DNA of 64,000 nt from Pseudidiomarina salinarum (GTDB lineage Bacteria; Pseudomonadota; Gammaproteobacteria; Enterobacterales; Alteromonadaceae). The notes under the pieces are model-generated. The model was not told the origin of the DNA. It searched no databases and saw only the letters and a list, made by a program, of their open reading frames with translations. The stretch lies in contig NZ_JPER01000003.1 of assembly GCF_000753715.1 (NCBI RefSeq), forward strand, positions 218,283 to 282,282. The letters run 5' to 3'. The position numbers and the translations under genes were made by a program. This document shows positions 31,374 to 40,138 of this stretch, piece after piece (position 1 is the first letter of the stretch; each line of letters starts with the position of its first letter).

Positions 31374-31835
31374 ATGTCCAACCTGGAACTCAAGCTTCCT
31401 CCCCTTGCGCTGGTTTTGCTGATCGGCGCGCTGATGTGGCTGACCAACTGGCTATGGCCTACGGGCGCGTGGCACTTCAGCGATTTACGCCAGGCTGGCG
31501 TCGGCTTTGTTGTGGCAGGGGTATTGATTGCCGCGGCCGGGGTCTGGCAGTTCCGGCGCGCCGCGACCACGGTGAATCCAATGGATCCAAATCTCAGCAG
31601 CAGTCTGGTTCAGAACGGCATTTACCGGTTCAGCCGCAACCCCATGTATCTGGGGTTTTTAATGATGCTAATTGGCTGGGCGCTATGGTTAGGTAGCCTG
31701 CCGGCGCTTATCTGGTTGCCGGTGTTTGTTATTTACATGAACCGTTTTCAGATTGTGCCGGAAGAGCGCATGCTGTTAGCGAAGTTCGGCGACAGTTATT
31801 GTGAGTACTGTCGCCGGGTTCGCCGCTGGTTTTAA
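31374..31835 (+). CDS. Isoprenylcysteine carboxyl methyltransferase (ICMT)-like membrane protein
   Basis: A 153-residue integral membrane protein. The C-terminal half has the ICMT/PEMT-type motif NGIYRFSRNPMYLGFLMML and the later VPEERMLLAKFGDSYCEYCRRVRRW. Bacterial members are SAM-binding methyltransferases of unknown substrates. The start is ATG 31374, with GGAG nine bases upstream; the ATG two codons earlier is too close to that site. Confidence 0.85.
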   Translation: MSNLELKLPPLALVLLIGALMWLTNWLWPTGAWHFSDLRQAGVGFVVAGVLIAAAGVWQFRRAATTVNPMDPNLSSSLVQNGIYRFSRNPMYLGFLMMLIGWALWLGSLPALIWLPVFVIYMNRFQIVPEERMLLAKFGDSYCEYCRRVRRWF

Positions 31836-31843
31836 ATCAGCCG

Positions 31844-33331
31844 TTACATCCAGGGCTTATGGCTGCGGGCGATATCATTGACCCACTGACGCTGCAATTG
31901 TTCGGCCTGGGAACGGGTCAGATAGCGGATATCTTCAGATCCTGCAGGGGTGTTGAGGATCAGATCGGCGAAGCCCAGCACGCGCAACCAGGGCGAGCGC
32001 TTCACATCAATCTGCTGCACTTTATACAGCGGATACCAGTTTTCCCGCCGGCTGAGCACGCCGCGGCGTACCGCCAGCCAGTCTTCGCCGGTGCTGTAAC
32101 TGAAACGCATCCAGCGCAGCACAATATAAATTTGTAACAGTAACCAGAGTCCGGCACTGACAATTGCTGCCAGCATCAGCGAATCCACCTGCCGGTAGAT
32201 CAGGTAAGCTCCAAGCGGTGCCAGCACGGCCAGCCAGATCGATGGCCCTAATAATGCCAGCACGGAAATGCGCTGCCAGCCGAGTGACTCCGGCGCTGGT
32301 AACTTTAGCAACTTCCGTAAATCAGCGAGAACCGGAGCCGTAACCACCGGCAGGGTAAATTGTGATGCTGATTGCCCTTGTGCCTGCTGGCGTGGGCGTA
32401 ACTGGCTCACCCGCAACGTCCACCGGCCCAGTAGCCGGGCGCGCAGATTCTGACGAATCTGAACCCGCTGCAGTTTATGGTAGCGAAAGCTGAGGGTGCG
32501 AATAGTGAACAGGCCTCCGCGCGCCTGATAACGGCCACCGTCAATGGTCAGGGATAGCCCGTAATAGCGGACAATGCTAACGCCAATGGCCAGCACGAAC
32601 AGCACCGCCAGCACCGCAATACCAAGCAAAGGCGCGACCCACCAGTTATCGGTATCAAGCCATTGGGTGTTGGTTTCCAGCCACGGCACGATATAGTCTT
32701 CCATGATATCCAGCTGGCTTAACGGATAAGCCAGCACCGCCAGCAACACGAAGATTTTGTTATCAATAATCCCGGCGCGGATAATATCCGGCAAACTGAA
32801 CTGGCGCTGATAATCAGGTTCGCTTTGTTCTTGCGAGCCGGAATCAGCCGCTTCACCTGACTTCTTGTCGTCGGTTTTTTCCGTTGCCAGCACCTGTTGT
32901 CGCAGCTGTTGTGCCAGTTCTGTTTTCAGCCCGGGGATCTCCACTTCACTGCCACCGGCGCCGGCACTATCAACGCTAAGAATGGTCAGGCCAAAGGGTC
33001 TGAAGTACCAGGTTTCATTTAATTCAGCCTGCTGGATACGATCGAATTTCAGGGTCAGATTCTGGCGGTTCATAATGCCGGTGCGTAAGTGGATAGCATC
33101 GTCGGCAATGGCGAACAGAAACCGGTTGTAGTGCATCACGGCGACCGCGATGGTAAACAGAAAAAATGCCAGCGCGACCAGGATTCCGGCTTTGGCCGGG
33201 GTACCGCTCACGGCGACTACTGCCAGTACCGGAATCAGGTTGGTTACATTGCTGACCAGTCTTTTTATTTCACGCAGAATAAAAAAGACCATGGTAATGG
33301 GTGGGGTACGTTGCCAGTTCAGCTCACTCAT
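31844..33331 (-). CDS. Bacterial PH-domain membrane protein (YdbT-like)
   Basis: The 495-residue protein has pairs of membrane helices alternating with three bacterial PH (bPH2) domains; IHLRTGIMNRQNLTLKFDRIQ, YQARGGLFTIRTLSFRYHKLQR and AVRRGVLSRRENWYPLYKVQQ mark the same edge strand of each. B. subtilis YdbT is the named model; its precise role is unknown. It begins 5 bases after the smaller PH-domain gene, so the two form a unit. Confidence 0.87.
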   Translation of the reverse strand: MSELNWQRTPPITMVFFILREIKRLVSNVTNLIPVLAVVAVSGTPAKAGILVALAFFLFTIAVAVMHYNRFLFAIADDAIHLRTGIMNRQNLTLKFDRIQQAELNETWYFRPFGLTILSVDSAGAGGSEVEIPGLKTELAQQLRQQVLATEKTDDKKSGEAADSGSQEQSEPDYQRQFSLPDIIRAGIIDNKIFVLLAVLAYPLSQLDIMEDYIVPWLETNTQWLDTDNWWVAPLLGIAVLAVLFVLAIGVSIVRYYGLSLTIDGGRYQARGGLFTIRTLSFRYHKLQRVQIRQNLRARLLGRWTLRVSQLRPRQQAQGQSASQFTLPVVTAPVLADLRKLLKLPAPESLGWQRISVLALLGPSIWLAVLAPLGAYLIYRQVDSLMLAAIVSAGLWLLLQIYIVLRWMRFSYSTGEDWLAVRRGVLSRRENWYPLYKVQQIDVKRSPWLRVLGFADLILNTPAGSEDIRYLTRSQAEQLQRQWVNDIARSHKPWM

Positions 33332-33336
33332 TCAGG

Positions 33337-33831
33337 TTACTCGCTCAGCTCATCGGCATCCGGCTCGTTGGCGACTTCAGTGATCAGGCTGCTTTTAATA
33401 CGTTCAGCTTCATCGGGCTTCAATCCCGGGATAGCCAGGTCAGCACCACTGCTGCCGGCGGTATAAATAACCAGATGGGACAGGCTCAGCATCCGCTCAA
33501 GCAGCGACTCTTTAATTTCCACATGCTGGATGCGATTAAGCGGTACACCGCGCTGCAGGCGCCAGAGCGCGCCCCGGCGCAGATACATGGCTTCGTCGGT
33601 TTCGGCATAGCCGGTAAACCGATATCGGCGCGGCGCCCAGAACAGCAGCAAAAACAGCGTCAGAACCAGCCAGCCTGAGGCCAGGATCCACCAGTCCGGC
33701 AGCCAGGATCCGATATTTTCTACTATACTGAAGACAGACAACGCGACGGCCAGTATGGCCATGTTAAAGCCACCTTTCAGCTGGAGGTACGTCTGATAAT
33801 CTTTCGATACAGATTTCCATTCGGGCGCCAT
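33337..33831 (-). CDS. Bacterial PH-domain protein (YdbS-like)
   Basis: A 164-residue protein with two membrane helices (MAILAVALSVFSIVENIGSW-like and WWILASGWLVLTLFLLLF) and one bPH2 domain (MYLRRGALWRLQRGVPLNRIQ). It is the usual partner of the YdbT-like protein encoded directly downstream. I use ATG 33831 (MAPEWKSVSKDY) with AAGGA upstream; an open frame continues 14 codons further but lacks a site. Confidence 0.85.
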   Translation of the reverse strand: MAPEWKSVSKDYQTYLQLKGGFNMAILAVALSVFSIVENIGSWLPDWWILASGWLVLTLFLLLFWAPRRYRFTGYAETDEAMYLRRGALWRLQRGVPLNRIQHVEIKESLLERMLSLSHLVIYTAGSSGADLAIPGLKPDEAERIKSSLITEVANEPDADELSE

Positions 33832-33911
33832 GCGAATTAGTCCTTGGGTTGAAACGGCTGTAATGAGTCCCATTAAACTAGATGTACTCGCAAAAAGACA
33901 GGAGCACGTAT

Positions 33912-34592
33912 ATGAAAGTTTTGATTGTTCTTACGTCACACGATCGACTCGGCAAAACCGGCGAAATGACCGGATTCTGGGCTGAGGAGTTCGCCACTCC
34001 TTATTATGTATTAAAAGACGCGGGTGCTGAAGTCGCCCTGGCATCGCCCAAAGGTGGCCATGCGCCAATTGATCCAAAAAGCCAGCAAAGCAACGCACAA
34101 ACCCCGGCTACCGTTCGCTTATTTGATGACGAAGATGCCATGGCGCAGGTTGCCACCACGCTGAAACTGAGCGAAGTGAACGCGGAAGATTTTGACGCGG
34201 TCTATTATCCTGGTGGGCATGGCCCGGTATGGGATTTAGCCGAAGATGAACGTTCAATTGACCTGATTGAGAATTTCTGGCGTCAGGGTAAGCCGGTGGC
34301 GGCGGTCTGTCATGGTCCGGCAGCGCTGGTAAATGCTAAAACGCGTGACGGTGACCCCATTGTTAAGGGGCGCCGGGTGACCTGCCTGACCAACAGTGAA
34401 GAAAAGGCGGCCGGCCTGGACCACGTTGTCCCATTTTTGGTTGAAGATAAGCTAAAAGAGTGTGGTGCCAAATTCGAGCGGGCTGCTGATTCCGAAGCTT
34501 GTGTGGTGGTCGACGGACAGCTTATTACGGGCCAGAATCCAGCCTCGTCAAGGAAGCTGGCGGCCGAACTTAAGAAGAAGCTAACCGCTTAA
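33912..34592 (+). CDS. DJ-1/PfpI family protein
   Basis: A 226-residue type 1 glutamine-amidotransferase-like protein. The nucleophile elbow AAVCHGPAAL contains the reactive cysteine, with acidic GGHGPVWDLAED nearby, as in the Hsp31/YhbO-type glyoxalase III or chaperone groups. ATG 33912 follows AGGAGCACGTAT; an upstream in-frame ATG at 33882 overlaps nothing but has no site. A role in carbonyl-stress protection is likely from family knowledge. A bidirectional terminator follows. Confidence 0.88.
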   Translation: MKVLIVLTSHDRLGKTGEMTGFWAEEFATPYYVLKDAGAEVALASPKGGHAPIDPKSQQSNAQTPATVRLFDDEDAMAQVATTLKLSEVNAEDFDAVYYPGGHGPVWDLAEDERSIDLIENFWRQGKPVAAVCHGPAALVNAKTRDGDPIVKGRRVTCLTNSEEKAAGLDHVVPFLVEDKLKECGAKFERAADSEACVVVDGQLITGQNPASSRKLAAELKKKLTA

Positions 34593-34620
34593 TTCGGTAG
34601 CTATAAGAATCCGCCACAAG

Positions 34621-34656
34621 AAAAGGGCAGTCAGTTTTAAACTGACTGCCCTTTTT
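34621..34656. terminator. Bidirectional intrinsic terminator
   Basis: AAAAGGGCAGTCAGTTT and its near-perfect complement form a long stem flanked by A-run and T-run, so it can work for both the DJ-1 gene (+) and the DUF4168-like gene (-). Confidence 0.93.
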
Positions 34657-34687
34657 AGTTAGCGCGCTTTTTTGAAAGCCGGCTGGC

Positions 34688-35068
34688 TTATTCAGTCATC
34701 GCTTCTAAGCGAGTGCGCAGTTCTTCATCTTGCTGAACGCGCTGAACGATGGCGTTGTATTCCTGCGGAGATAAGCCGGAATCGTTAACGGCGCCAATCA
34801 TTTCTTCCTGAGCCTGTTGCTGGATAGACTGTGCCTGTTCAGCATCCTGGGCATTCTGGAACTCTTCAGCATATTTGGAGCTAATTTTCTGGACTGCGTT
34901 CATGGCAGCGAGAAATTTTTCCAGCATCGAATCAGTAATTTCGATGTTTTGTTGTTGCGCAGCCATTTGCTGGTTTTGCGCGGCTTGTTGTGGTGCTGGC
35001 GCAGCCATAGCAACTGAAGAACCGGCGAACGCAGCGGCGATAGCAAGTGCGGTTAATGTGTTTTTCAT
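34688..35068 (-). CDS. Small secreted DUF4168-like protein under sigma-54 control
   Basis: The 126-residue product has a signal peptide (MKNTLTALAIAAAFAGSSVAMA), a Gln/Ala-rich linker and a helical domain (ITDSMLEKFLAAMNAVQKIS ... GLSPQEYNAIVQRVQQDEE) that fits the DUF4168 type; function is unknown. ATG 35068 has AAGGAGAATGACATT in front; an open frame upstream (to 35143) includes the promoter and is not coding. A matching sigma-54 promoter lies 39 bases upstream, and the divergent operon encodes a sigma-54 activator, so the gene is probably switched on by that system. Confidence 0.8.
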   Translation of the reverse strand: MKNTLTALAIAAAFAGSSVAMAAPAPQQAAQNQQMAAQQQNIEITDSMLEKFLAAMNAVQKISSKYAEEFQNAQDAEQAQSIQQQAQEEMIGAVNDSGLSPQEYNAIVQRVQQDEELRTRLEAMTE

Positions 35069-35106
35069 AATGTCATTCTCCTTAAAGTAAATGTCGCCAT
35101 GATCTA

Positions 35107-35123
35107 AGCAAGCCCTGTGCCAA
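35107..35123 (-). promoter_or_regulatory. Sigma-54 (RpoN) -24/-12 promoter
   Basis: Read on the minus strand the site is TTGGCACAGGGCTTGCT: TGGCAC, five bases, then TTGC, a full match to the sigma-54 consensus. It faces the DUF4168-like gene and would start transcription about 28 bases before its ATG. Confidence 0.88.
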
Positions 35124-35191
35124 CTTTTTATTACTTGTAACATGCTGTTTTAAATGTACAAAAAAATGCGGTGTGAATTTGTAGAACACGC

Positions 35192-35212
35192 TATGTATAC
35201 TATTGATACATA
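35192..35212. promoter_or_regulatory. Inverted repeat, candidate activator-binding (enhancer) site
   Basis: TATGTAT and ATACATA are perfect inverted arms around a 7-base spacer. The centre lies about 105 bases upstream of the predicted sigma-54 start and 27 bases before the kinase GTG. A weaker related dyad, TTGTAACAT (35135-35143) with ATGTACAA (35154-35161), lies between. Placement fits an NtrC-type enhancer and possible autoregulation. Confidence 0.55.
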
Positions 35213-35229
35213 TTGAGCAGGAGTGATGC

Positions 35230-36732
35230 GTGACAAAAAGATACAGATCACACCGCTGGGGGCTGTCGGGTTTACAACGAACTCTGCTGCTTTATGTGGT
35301 GTTGCCCATGTTGGTGCTATCCGGTTTGGCCATAGGTTTTGGTCTTGAGCGCGCCAGCGAACTGGAAGATGAACGCTTGCGTGGTGATCTGGAGCTGATC
35401 GGCCGGGCCATCCGCTTACCTGTTGCTGATGCATTGATGCAGGGCGATATTCAGGCCGTGCGCTCGAATCTGGACTCAGTATTCCGCATTGGCCGGGTTT
35501 ACGGCGCTTCGGTATACGACACCCAGGGCACCTTGGTGGCCGCAGCCGGTATCGTTGAACGCGACTTAAGCGAGAGTATTCTGGCGGAGCAGGTGGTCCG
35601 TACCGGTGAGCAGCAAGACAGTTATCGTGAAGTGGCCGGGCGTGACGTATTCTCCCAGTTTCTGCCGATCAACGACCGCGGTGGTCGCATCATCGGCCTG
35701 TTGCAAATCACCCGACGGGCGCAGGATTTTGAGCAATCGTTTGCCCAGTTAAGTCGCATCGCTTGGGGCAGCTGGCTGATCGTTGCGGTGGCCACGGTAG
35801 CGATTCTGATTTTTGGTCATTACGGTGCCGTCGGCCGCCACATTGAAACTTTAGTCACCAGCATGCGCCGCGTCGCTCAGGGTGATCGCAAGCATCGCGC
35901 TGCGGTGCAGGGGCCGGGAGAGCTGCGCGAGGTGGCGGAAGGGCTTAACCGGATGCTCGATAGCATTGAGGCGGCGGAGCAGGAAATTGAAGCGCGTCGG
36001 GAACATGAGCAACAGCTGAACTATCAGTTACGGGAAAGTGAAAAGATGGCGGCCATCGGCCAGGTTGCCAGCGGCGTGGCCCATGAACTGGGTGCGCCCC
36101 TGACAGTTATCGACGGCCGGGCGCGGCGACTGCAGCAGGAACATCAAGACGTGGAATCGCAACGCCAGTTGACGGCGATACGAGGGCAGGTGCAGCGACT
36201 GACTAAGATGGTACGGCAACTGCTGGCCTTTAGCCGTACCCCGGTCACTGCCTGGCAGCCACTGAGCGTGCAGGAGCTGGTTCGTCAGGCACAGCTAAGC
36301 ACCTCTTATGAATTCGAGCCCGATGGTCCGGCCATAACGGTCGATATGCCCACCGCCACCATCACTATCAGTGGCGACCCCCAGCGACTCGAGCTGGCAC
36401 TGGTGAACCTGTTACGCAATGCGTTGCAGGCTGCCCGGCAGCAAGTCGTCATTGAAGTGCGCGAGCAAGTCCGTGACCAGAAGCAGCACGTTGTGATCCT
36501 GATCAGCGACGATGGCGCCGGTATTCCCGCCGATGCCGACCAGGATGAACTCATCAAGCCGTTTAAAACCACCAAAGCACAGGGTGAAGGCACCGGTCTG
36601 GGGCTGGCGATCGTGGCCCATATTATTGCCGACCATTGCGGTGAATTCGCGCTGCAGCCAGGGCCTGACGGCGGCTGTCAGGCGGTGGTTAGCCTGCCCC
36701 GGCCGACGCAAGCTGAGGAAACCTCAATATGA
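35230..36732 (+). CDS. Membrane sensor histidine kinase
   Basis: The 500-residue kinase has a membrane helix at about 17-37, a periplasmic sensor of about 140 residues, a second helix near 178-197, a HAMP domain (about 200-250), the phospho-acceptor His285 in GVAHELGAPL and an ATPase domain with DDGAGIP and GEGTGLGLAIV. The start is GTG 35230 with AGGAG upstream; the only nearby ATG is in another frame. It overlaps the next gene (ATGA). The signal sensed is unknown. The pair resembles AtoS/AtoC- or ZraS/ZraR-type systems in layout only. Confidence 0.92.
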   Translation: MTKRYRSHRWGLSGLQRTLLLYVVLPMLVLSGLAIGFGLERASELEDERLRGDLELIGRAIRLPVADALMQGDIQAVRSNLDSVFRIGRVYGASVYDTQGTLVAAAGIVERDLSESILAEQVVRTGEQQDSYREVAGRDVFSQFLPINDRGGRIIGLLQITRRAQDFEQSFAQLSRIAWGSWLIVAVATVAILIFGHYGAVGRHIETLVTSMRRVAQGDRKHRAAVQGPGELREVAEGLNRMLDSIEAAEQEIEARREHEQQLNYQLRESEKMAAIGQVASGVAHELGAPLTVIDGRARRLQQEHQDVESQRQLTAIRGQVQRLTKMVRQLLAFSRTPVTAWQPLSVQELVRQAQLSTSYEFEPDGPAITVDMPTATITISGDPQRLELALVNLLRNALQAARQQVVIEVREQVRDQKQHVVILISDDGAGIPADADQDELIKPFKTTKAQGEGTGLGLAIVAHIIADHCGEFALQPGPDGGCQAVVSLPRPTQAEETSI

Positions 36733-38111
36733 AAATATCCACGCTTAAACAGCGGCACCTGATTGCCGTGGTTGAGGACGATCCCGGCCTGCGTGAATTG
36801 CTGCAGGAAGAACTGGAAAGCGCCGGCTACCGGGTCATTGCCTTTGAAACCGCCGAACTCTTGTTGGTGCAGCTGGACGAGCAGTTCCCTGCGCTTATTA
36901 TCAGTGACATCCGGCTGCCTGGCATGTCGGGGCTGGAACTTCTGGGACAATTGCAACAGCGTAACAGCCAGCCGCCGCTGATCCTGATCACCGCTTTTGG
37001 CACTGTTGACCAGGCCGTGGATGCATTGCGCCAGGGAGCAGACGACTTTCTGACCAAGCCGCTGGATCTGGAGCACCTGCTGGTGAGCGTTTCGCGGGTG
37101 CTGGACTACCATCAGCTGCGCAACGAAGTGGAAGCCTACCGGCGTTCCGTTAAAGCGGAGCAACAAGGGCCCGGCGGCATCATTGGTGCCAGCCGGGTGA
37201 TGCGCCAGCTGTATTCGGAAATTGAACAAATTGCCGCAGCTGATGGCAGCGTCCTGATACTGGGTGAAAGTGGCACCGGTAAAGAGCTGGTCGCGCAAGC
37301 GCTGCATCAACTGAGCCAGCGCCGCGACGGGCCTTTTTTAGCGGTAAACTGCGCCGGCATCCCCAGCGAGTTGCTGGAAAGTGAATTCTTTGGCCATGCC
37401 GCCGGTGCTTTTACCGGTGCTCAGAAAGCCCGTGCCGGGCTGCTTAAAGAAGCGGACGGAGGCACCCTGCTGCTGGATGAAATTGGTGAAATGCCGCTGC
37501 CGCTGCAGGCTAAGTTACTGCGGGTATTACAGGAAGGCACCATGCGCCCGGTCGGCAGCGATCAGGAGGTGCGGGTAGACGTGCGGATCCTGGCGGCCAC
37601 CCATCAGGATCTCGAGCAGCGCGTTGCTGGCGGCGAGTTCAGGGCTGACCTGTTTTACCGGCTGGAGACCTTTAGTTTGCACGTGCCGCCGTTGCGCCAG
37701 CGGGGCGACGACATTGAGTTGCTGGCCGAGCACTTTATTGACCAGTTGCAGCAACAGCAGCCCAAGTCGGTGCAGGGGTTATCTTCAGCGGCTCGCGATC
37801 TGCTGTACGCCTATCGTTTCCCCGGTAATGTGCGTGAACTGCAAAACGCCATTGAGCGGGCCTATACTTTCTGTGACGGTGAGTTTATTGAGCCGGCGCA
37901 CCTGCCCGCGCGCTTGCGGCAGCAAGAAGCGCAGGAGGTGGCGGCGCCGGTCAGCGCGCCAGCCCACTGGCCTTCGATGCAGGAGTTACAGGCCGACTAC
38001 GTAAGAAAAGTAATGGTTTATACGCAAGGGAATAAGCAGCAGGCCGCCCGCATTCTGGGCGTTACCCGCCGCACCTTATATCGCTGGCTTACCAACGATG
38101 ACGAACACTGA
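36729..38111 (+). CDS. NtrC-family sigma-54-dependent response regulator
   Basis: The 460-residue regulator has a receiver domain with phospho-acceptor Asp60 (IISDIRLPGMSG), an AAA+ domain with Walker A GESGTGKE (179-186), the sigma-54-contacting GAFTGA loop (226-231) and GGTLLLDEIGEMPL, and a C-terminal Fis-type HTH (KQQAARILGVTRRTLYRWL). All parts needed to open a sigma-54 promoter are intact. It is translationally coupled to the kinase (ATGA), and its 3' end overlaps the opposing TonB-receptor gene by 23 bases. Confidence 0.95.
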   Translation: MKISTLKQRHLIAVVEDDPGLRELLQEELESAGYRVIAFETAELLLVQLDEQFPALIISDIRLPGMSGLELLGQLQQRNSQPPLILITAFGTVDQAVDALRQGADDFLTKPLDLEHLLVSVSRVLDYHQLRNEVEAYRRSVKAEQQGPGGIIGASRVMRQLYSEIEQIAAADGSVLILGESGTGKELVAQALHQLSQRRDGPFLAVNCAGIPSELLESEFFGHAAGAFTGAQKARAGLLKEADGGTLLLDEIGEMPLPLQAKLLRVLQEGTMRPVGSDQEVRVDVRILAATHQDLEQRVAGGEFRADLFYRLETFSLHVPPLRQRGDDIELLAEHFIDQLQQQQPKSVQGLSSAARDLLYAYRFPGNVRELQNAIERAYTFCDGEFIEPAHLPARLRQQEAQEVAAPVSAPAHWPSMQELQADYVRKVMVYTQGNKQQAARILGVTRRTLYRWLTNDDEH

Positions 38112-40119
38112 AGCCGGCCTGTATTTCGCGGCCCACCCCGGGCTCAAAAGCGCGTCCGCTGCCCTGATTCACGACGACTGAACCAACGTAGTCACGGTCG
38201 CCCAGATTGTGAATTTTTAACCAGGGTTCAATTTCCAGCCCTTGCCAGTTAATCTGGCTGCTCAGCGCCAGATCCCACAGCGTGTGGCCCGGCGCCAGCA
38301 CCGAGTTATCATCTGTGGCGGCGACATCACTGCGGTGGTCAGCAATCAGGCTGGCCTGAAGGGGGAACGTTGCCACCGGCCGGCTGGTCCAGTTCAGTTG
38401 CGCATATGCTTGCCGGCGCGCGACGCCAGGCAAGCGGTTGCCATTGGCATATTCTGCGTTCAGCCAGGTGGCAGAAAAACGGAGATCCCAGGCCGACGCA
38501 ATCTGCCAGTTGCCTTCCACCTCAGCACCTTCGCGCTCCGTCTGGCCGGCATTAACGTAAGTCGTGCGGCCGTCTATGCTCTGATCCACCACAATTTCAT
38601 CGTTGGTATCAATCACAAAAGCCGTCAGCTGCGCTCGTAACGCTGGGCTGCGCCATTTCAGCCCGGCCTCCCATTGCTGACTATGCGCCGGACCCAACTG
38701 TGTATTCAGCCCGGTGCCCTGCGGACTATAAGCGAGCTCGGTCAGTGTCGGCGTTTCAAATCCGCGACCGCGGGCGGCAAAAACACTGAGCCTGTCGCTG
38801 ACCAGATAAGTCAGACCGAGATTCCAGCTCAGCGCATTCATATCCTGCGCGCCGCTATCATCAGGATTAACCGGATTGGTGTAGTAATCATCCACACTGA
38901 AGTCGACGGCGCTGTAGCGCAGCCCGGTCAGAAACCGCCATTGCTCCGCAGGCTGCCATTCAAGCAGGCCGTACAATGCCTGATTAGTCACTGTGCCCAG
39001 CTCGTCACGGCGCAGCTCGCCCCGCTGGCCAAAGTCATTCACATAGCCGAAGCGGCGATCTTTCTGCTCGGCGATGGTACCTCCCAGGGTCGCGGTAATC
39101 GGTAGTACCAGTTGCCAGTTATAGGCGGCATCAATACCGCTAAACTGGCGCTGCAGGTCAATGACGGCGCCAGAACTGGTGAGATCATCACCGGCAAAGG
39201 GCAAATACTGCTCGATATCACGCCAGCCACGCCAGGCACTGACATGCCAGCGGTTATCCAGAGTTTCTTGTTGCAGGCTCACCGACACTTGCTGGTGGTG
39301 AATCGACTTGCGGGTATTAAAGGTTTCAGCGCGGCTAAAGGTCTGGGTGGGATCGGTGCGCCAGTCCGCTGGGGTCAGGCTACCCGGATCCTGGAGTGAA
39401 GGCGCGTGATTGTCGTCGATGCGCAGCACCAGGCGTAGGGTATTGGTCAAATCATGATACCAGCGCAATGCCAGCTGATCGCGCTCGGCGCTGTTGTGTT
39501 CGCGCGGGCCATCGGTACGAAAGCGGGCACCGATTAAACGCAGCGCTTGATCATCGCCCACCAGGTCGCTTTGCAGCAGCAGGCGCGAGGTATCATTAGC
39601 GGCGCCCATGGCTTTGAGGGTCAACTGACTGGTCACCGGCGCGCGCGAGCGCCAGTCAATGACGCCACCAGCACCATTGCCATAAAGGGTTGCCAGCGGG
39701 CCGCGAATCACCTGAATCTGCTCGGGTTCATCGAGCAGAATACTTGAGGTCTGGGCCTGGCCATCGGGCATACTTAGCGGAATGCCGTCAAGCTGCAGCA
39801 ACACGCCACGAACGCCAAAGGCTGAGCGGGCACCAAAGCCCCGTAAGGTAATACGGGTATCCTGAGCATAGTTGGCGCGGCTGTCGGCCTGCACACTTGC
39901 GATACCGCCCAATAACTCAGCCGCATCAATTCGCAGACCCGGTGGTTGTTCTGCGACGTTCAGGCTGGTGACGGCCGCGGGAATTTCGCGGTTTAACTGG
40001 ACGGCTGAACCTGTTATTTCAATCACTTCAGTCGCCGGTACGGGTTGCTCCTGCGCGGTGGCAGAAAAAGCGACGCTGGCCATAGCCAGCGTCAGTACAG
40101 CAGTATAATCAGACAACAT
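38089..40119 (-). CDS. pqqU: TonB-dependent receptor, PqqU (YncD)-like
   Basis: A 676-residue outer-membrane receptor with signal peptide (cleavage near SATA), a plug domain (ITLRGFGARSAFGVRG, LQLDGIPLSMPDGQ, IRGPLATLYGNGAGG) and a 22-strand barrel ending in a terminal aromatic (VRHRW). Many segments recall E. coli YncD, now called PqqU, the PQQ importer: GRGFETPTLTELAY, DTNDEIVVD with GRTTYVNAG, GQRGELRRDE and DYVGSVVVNQ. The upstream gene 19 bases away encodes a PQQ-dependent dehydrogenase, which supports PQQ as ligand. Orthology is inferred by eye, not by alignment. Confidence 0.78.
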   Translation of the reverse strand: MLSDYTAVLTLAMASVAFSATAQEQPVPATEVIEITGSAVQLNREIPAAVTSLNVAEQPPGLRIDAAELLGGIASVQADSRANYAQDTRITLRGFGARSAFGVRGVLLQLDGIPLSMPDGQAQTSSILLDEPEQIQVIRGPLATLYGNGAGGVIDWRSRAPVTSQLTLKAMGAANDTSRLLLQSDLVGDDQALRLIGARFRTDGPREHNSAERDQLALRWYHDLTNTLRLVLRIDDNHAPSLQDPGSLTPADWRTDPTQTFSRAETFNTRKSIHHQQVSVSLQQETLDNRWHVSAWRGWRDIEQYLPFAGDDLTSSGAVIDLQRQFSGIDAAYNWQLVLPITATLGGTIAEQKDRRFGYVNDFGQRGELRRDELGTVTNQALYGLLEWQPAEQWRFLTGLRYSAVDFSVDDYYTNPVNPDDSGAQDMNALSWNLGLTYLVSDRLSVFAARGRGFETPTLTELAYSPQGTGLNTQLGPAHSQQWEAGLKWRSPALRAQLTAFVIDTNDEIVVDQSIDGRTTYVNAGQTEREGAEVEGNWQIASAWDLRFSATWLNAEYANGNRLPGVARRQAYAQLNWTSRPVATFPLQASLIADHRSDVAATDDNSVLAPGHTLWDLALSSQINWQGLEIEPWLKIHNLGDRDYVGSVVVNQGSGRAFEPGVGREIQAGFSVRHRW

Positions 40120-40138
40120 AGTTTGTCGGCTACCCCAA

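Noticed and set aside
35151..35163. CTGTTTTAAATGTACA near the kinase gene as a LexA box
   Set aside because: The right arm reads TACA rather than ACAG, so it does not match the SOS consensus.
37624..38004. Plus-strand open frame inside the NtrC-type regulator
   Set aside because: Frame-shifted shadow of a well-conserved AAA+ domain; Cys/Arg-rich composition is typical of noise.
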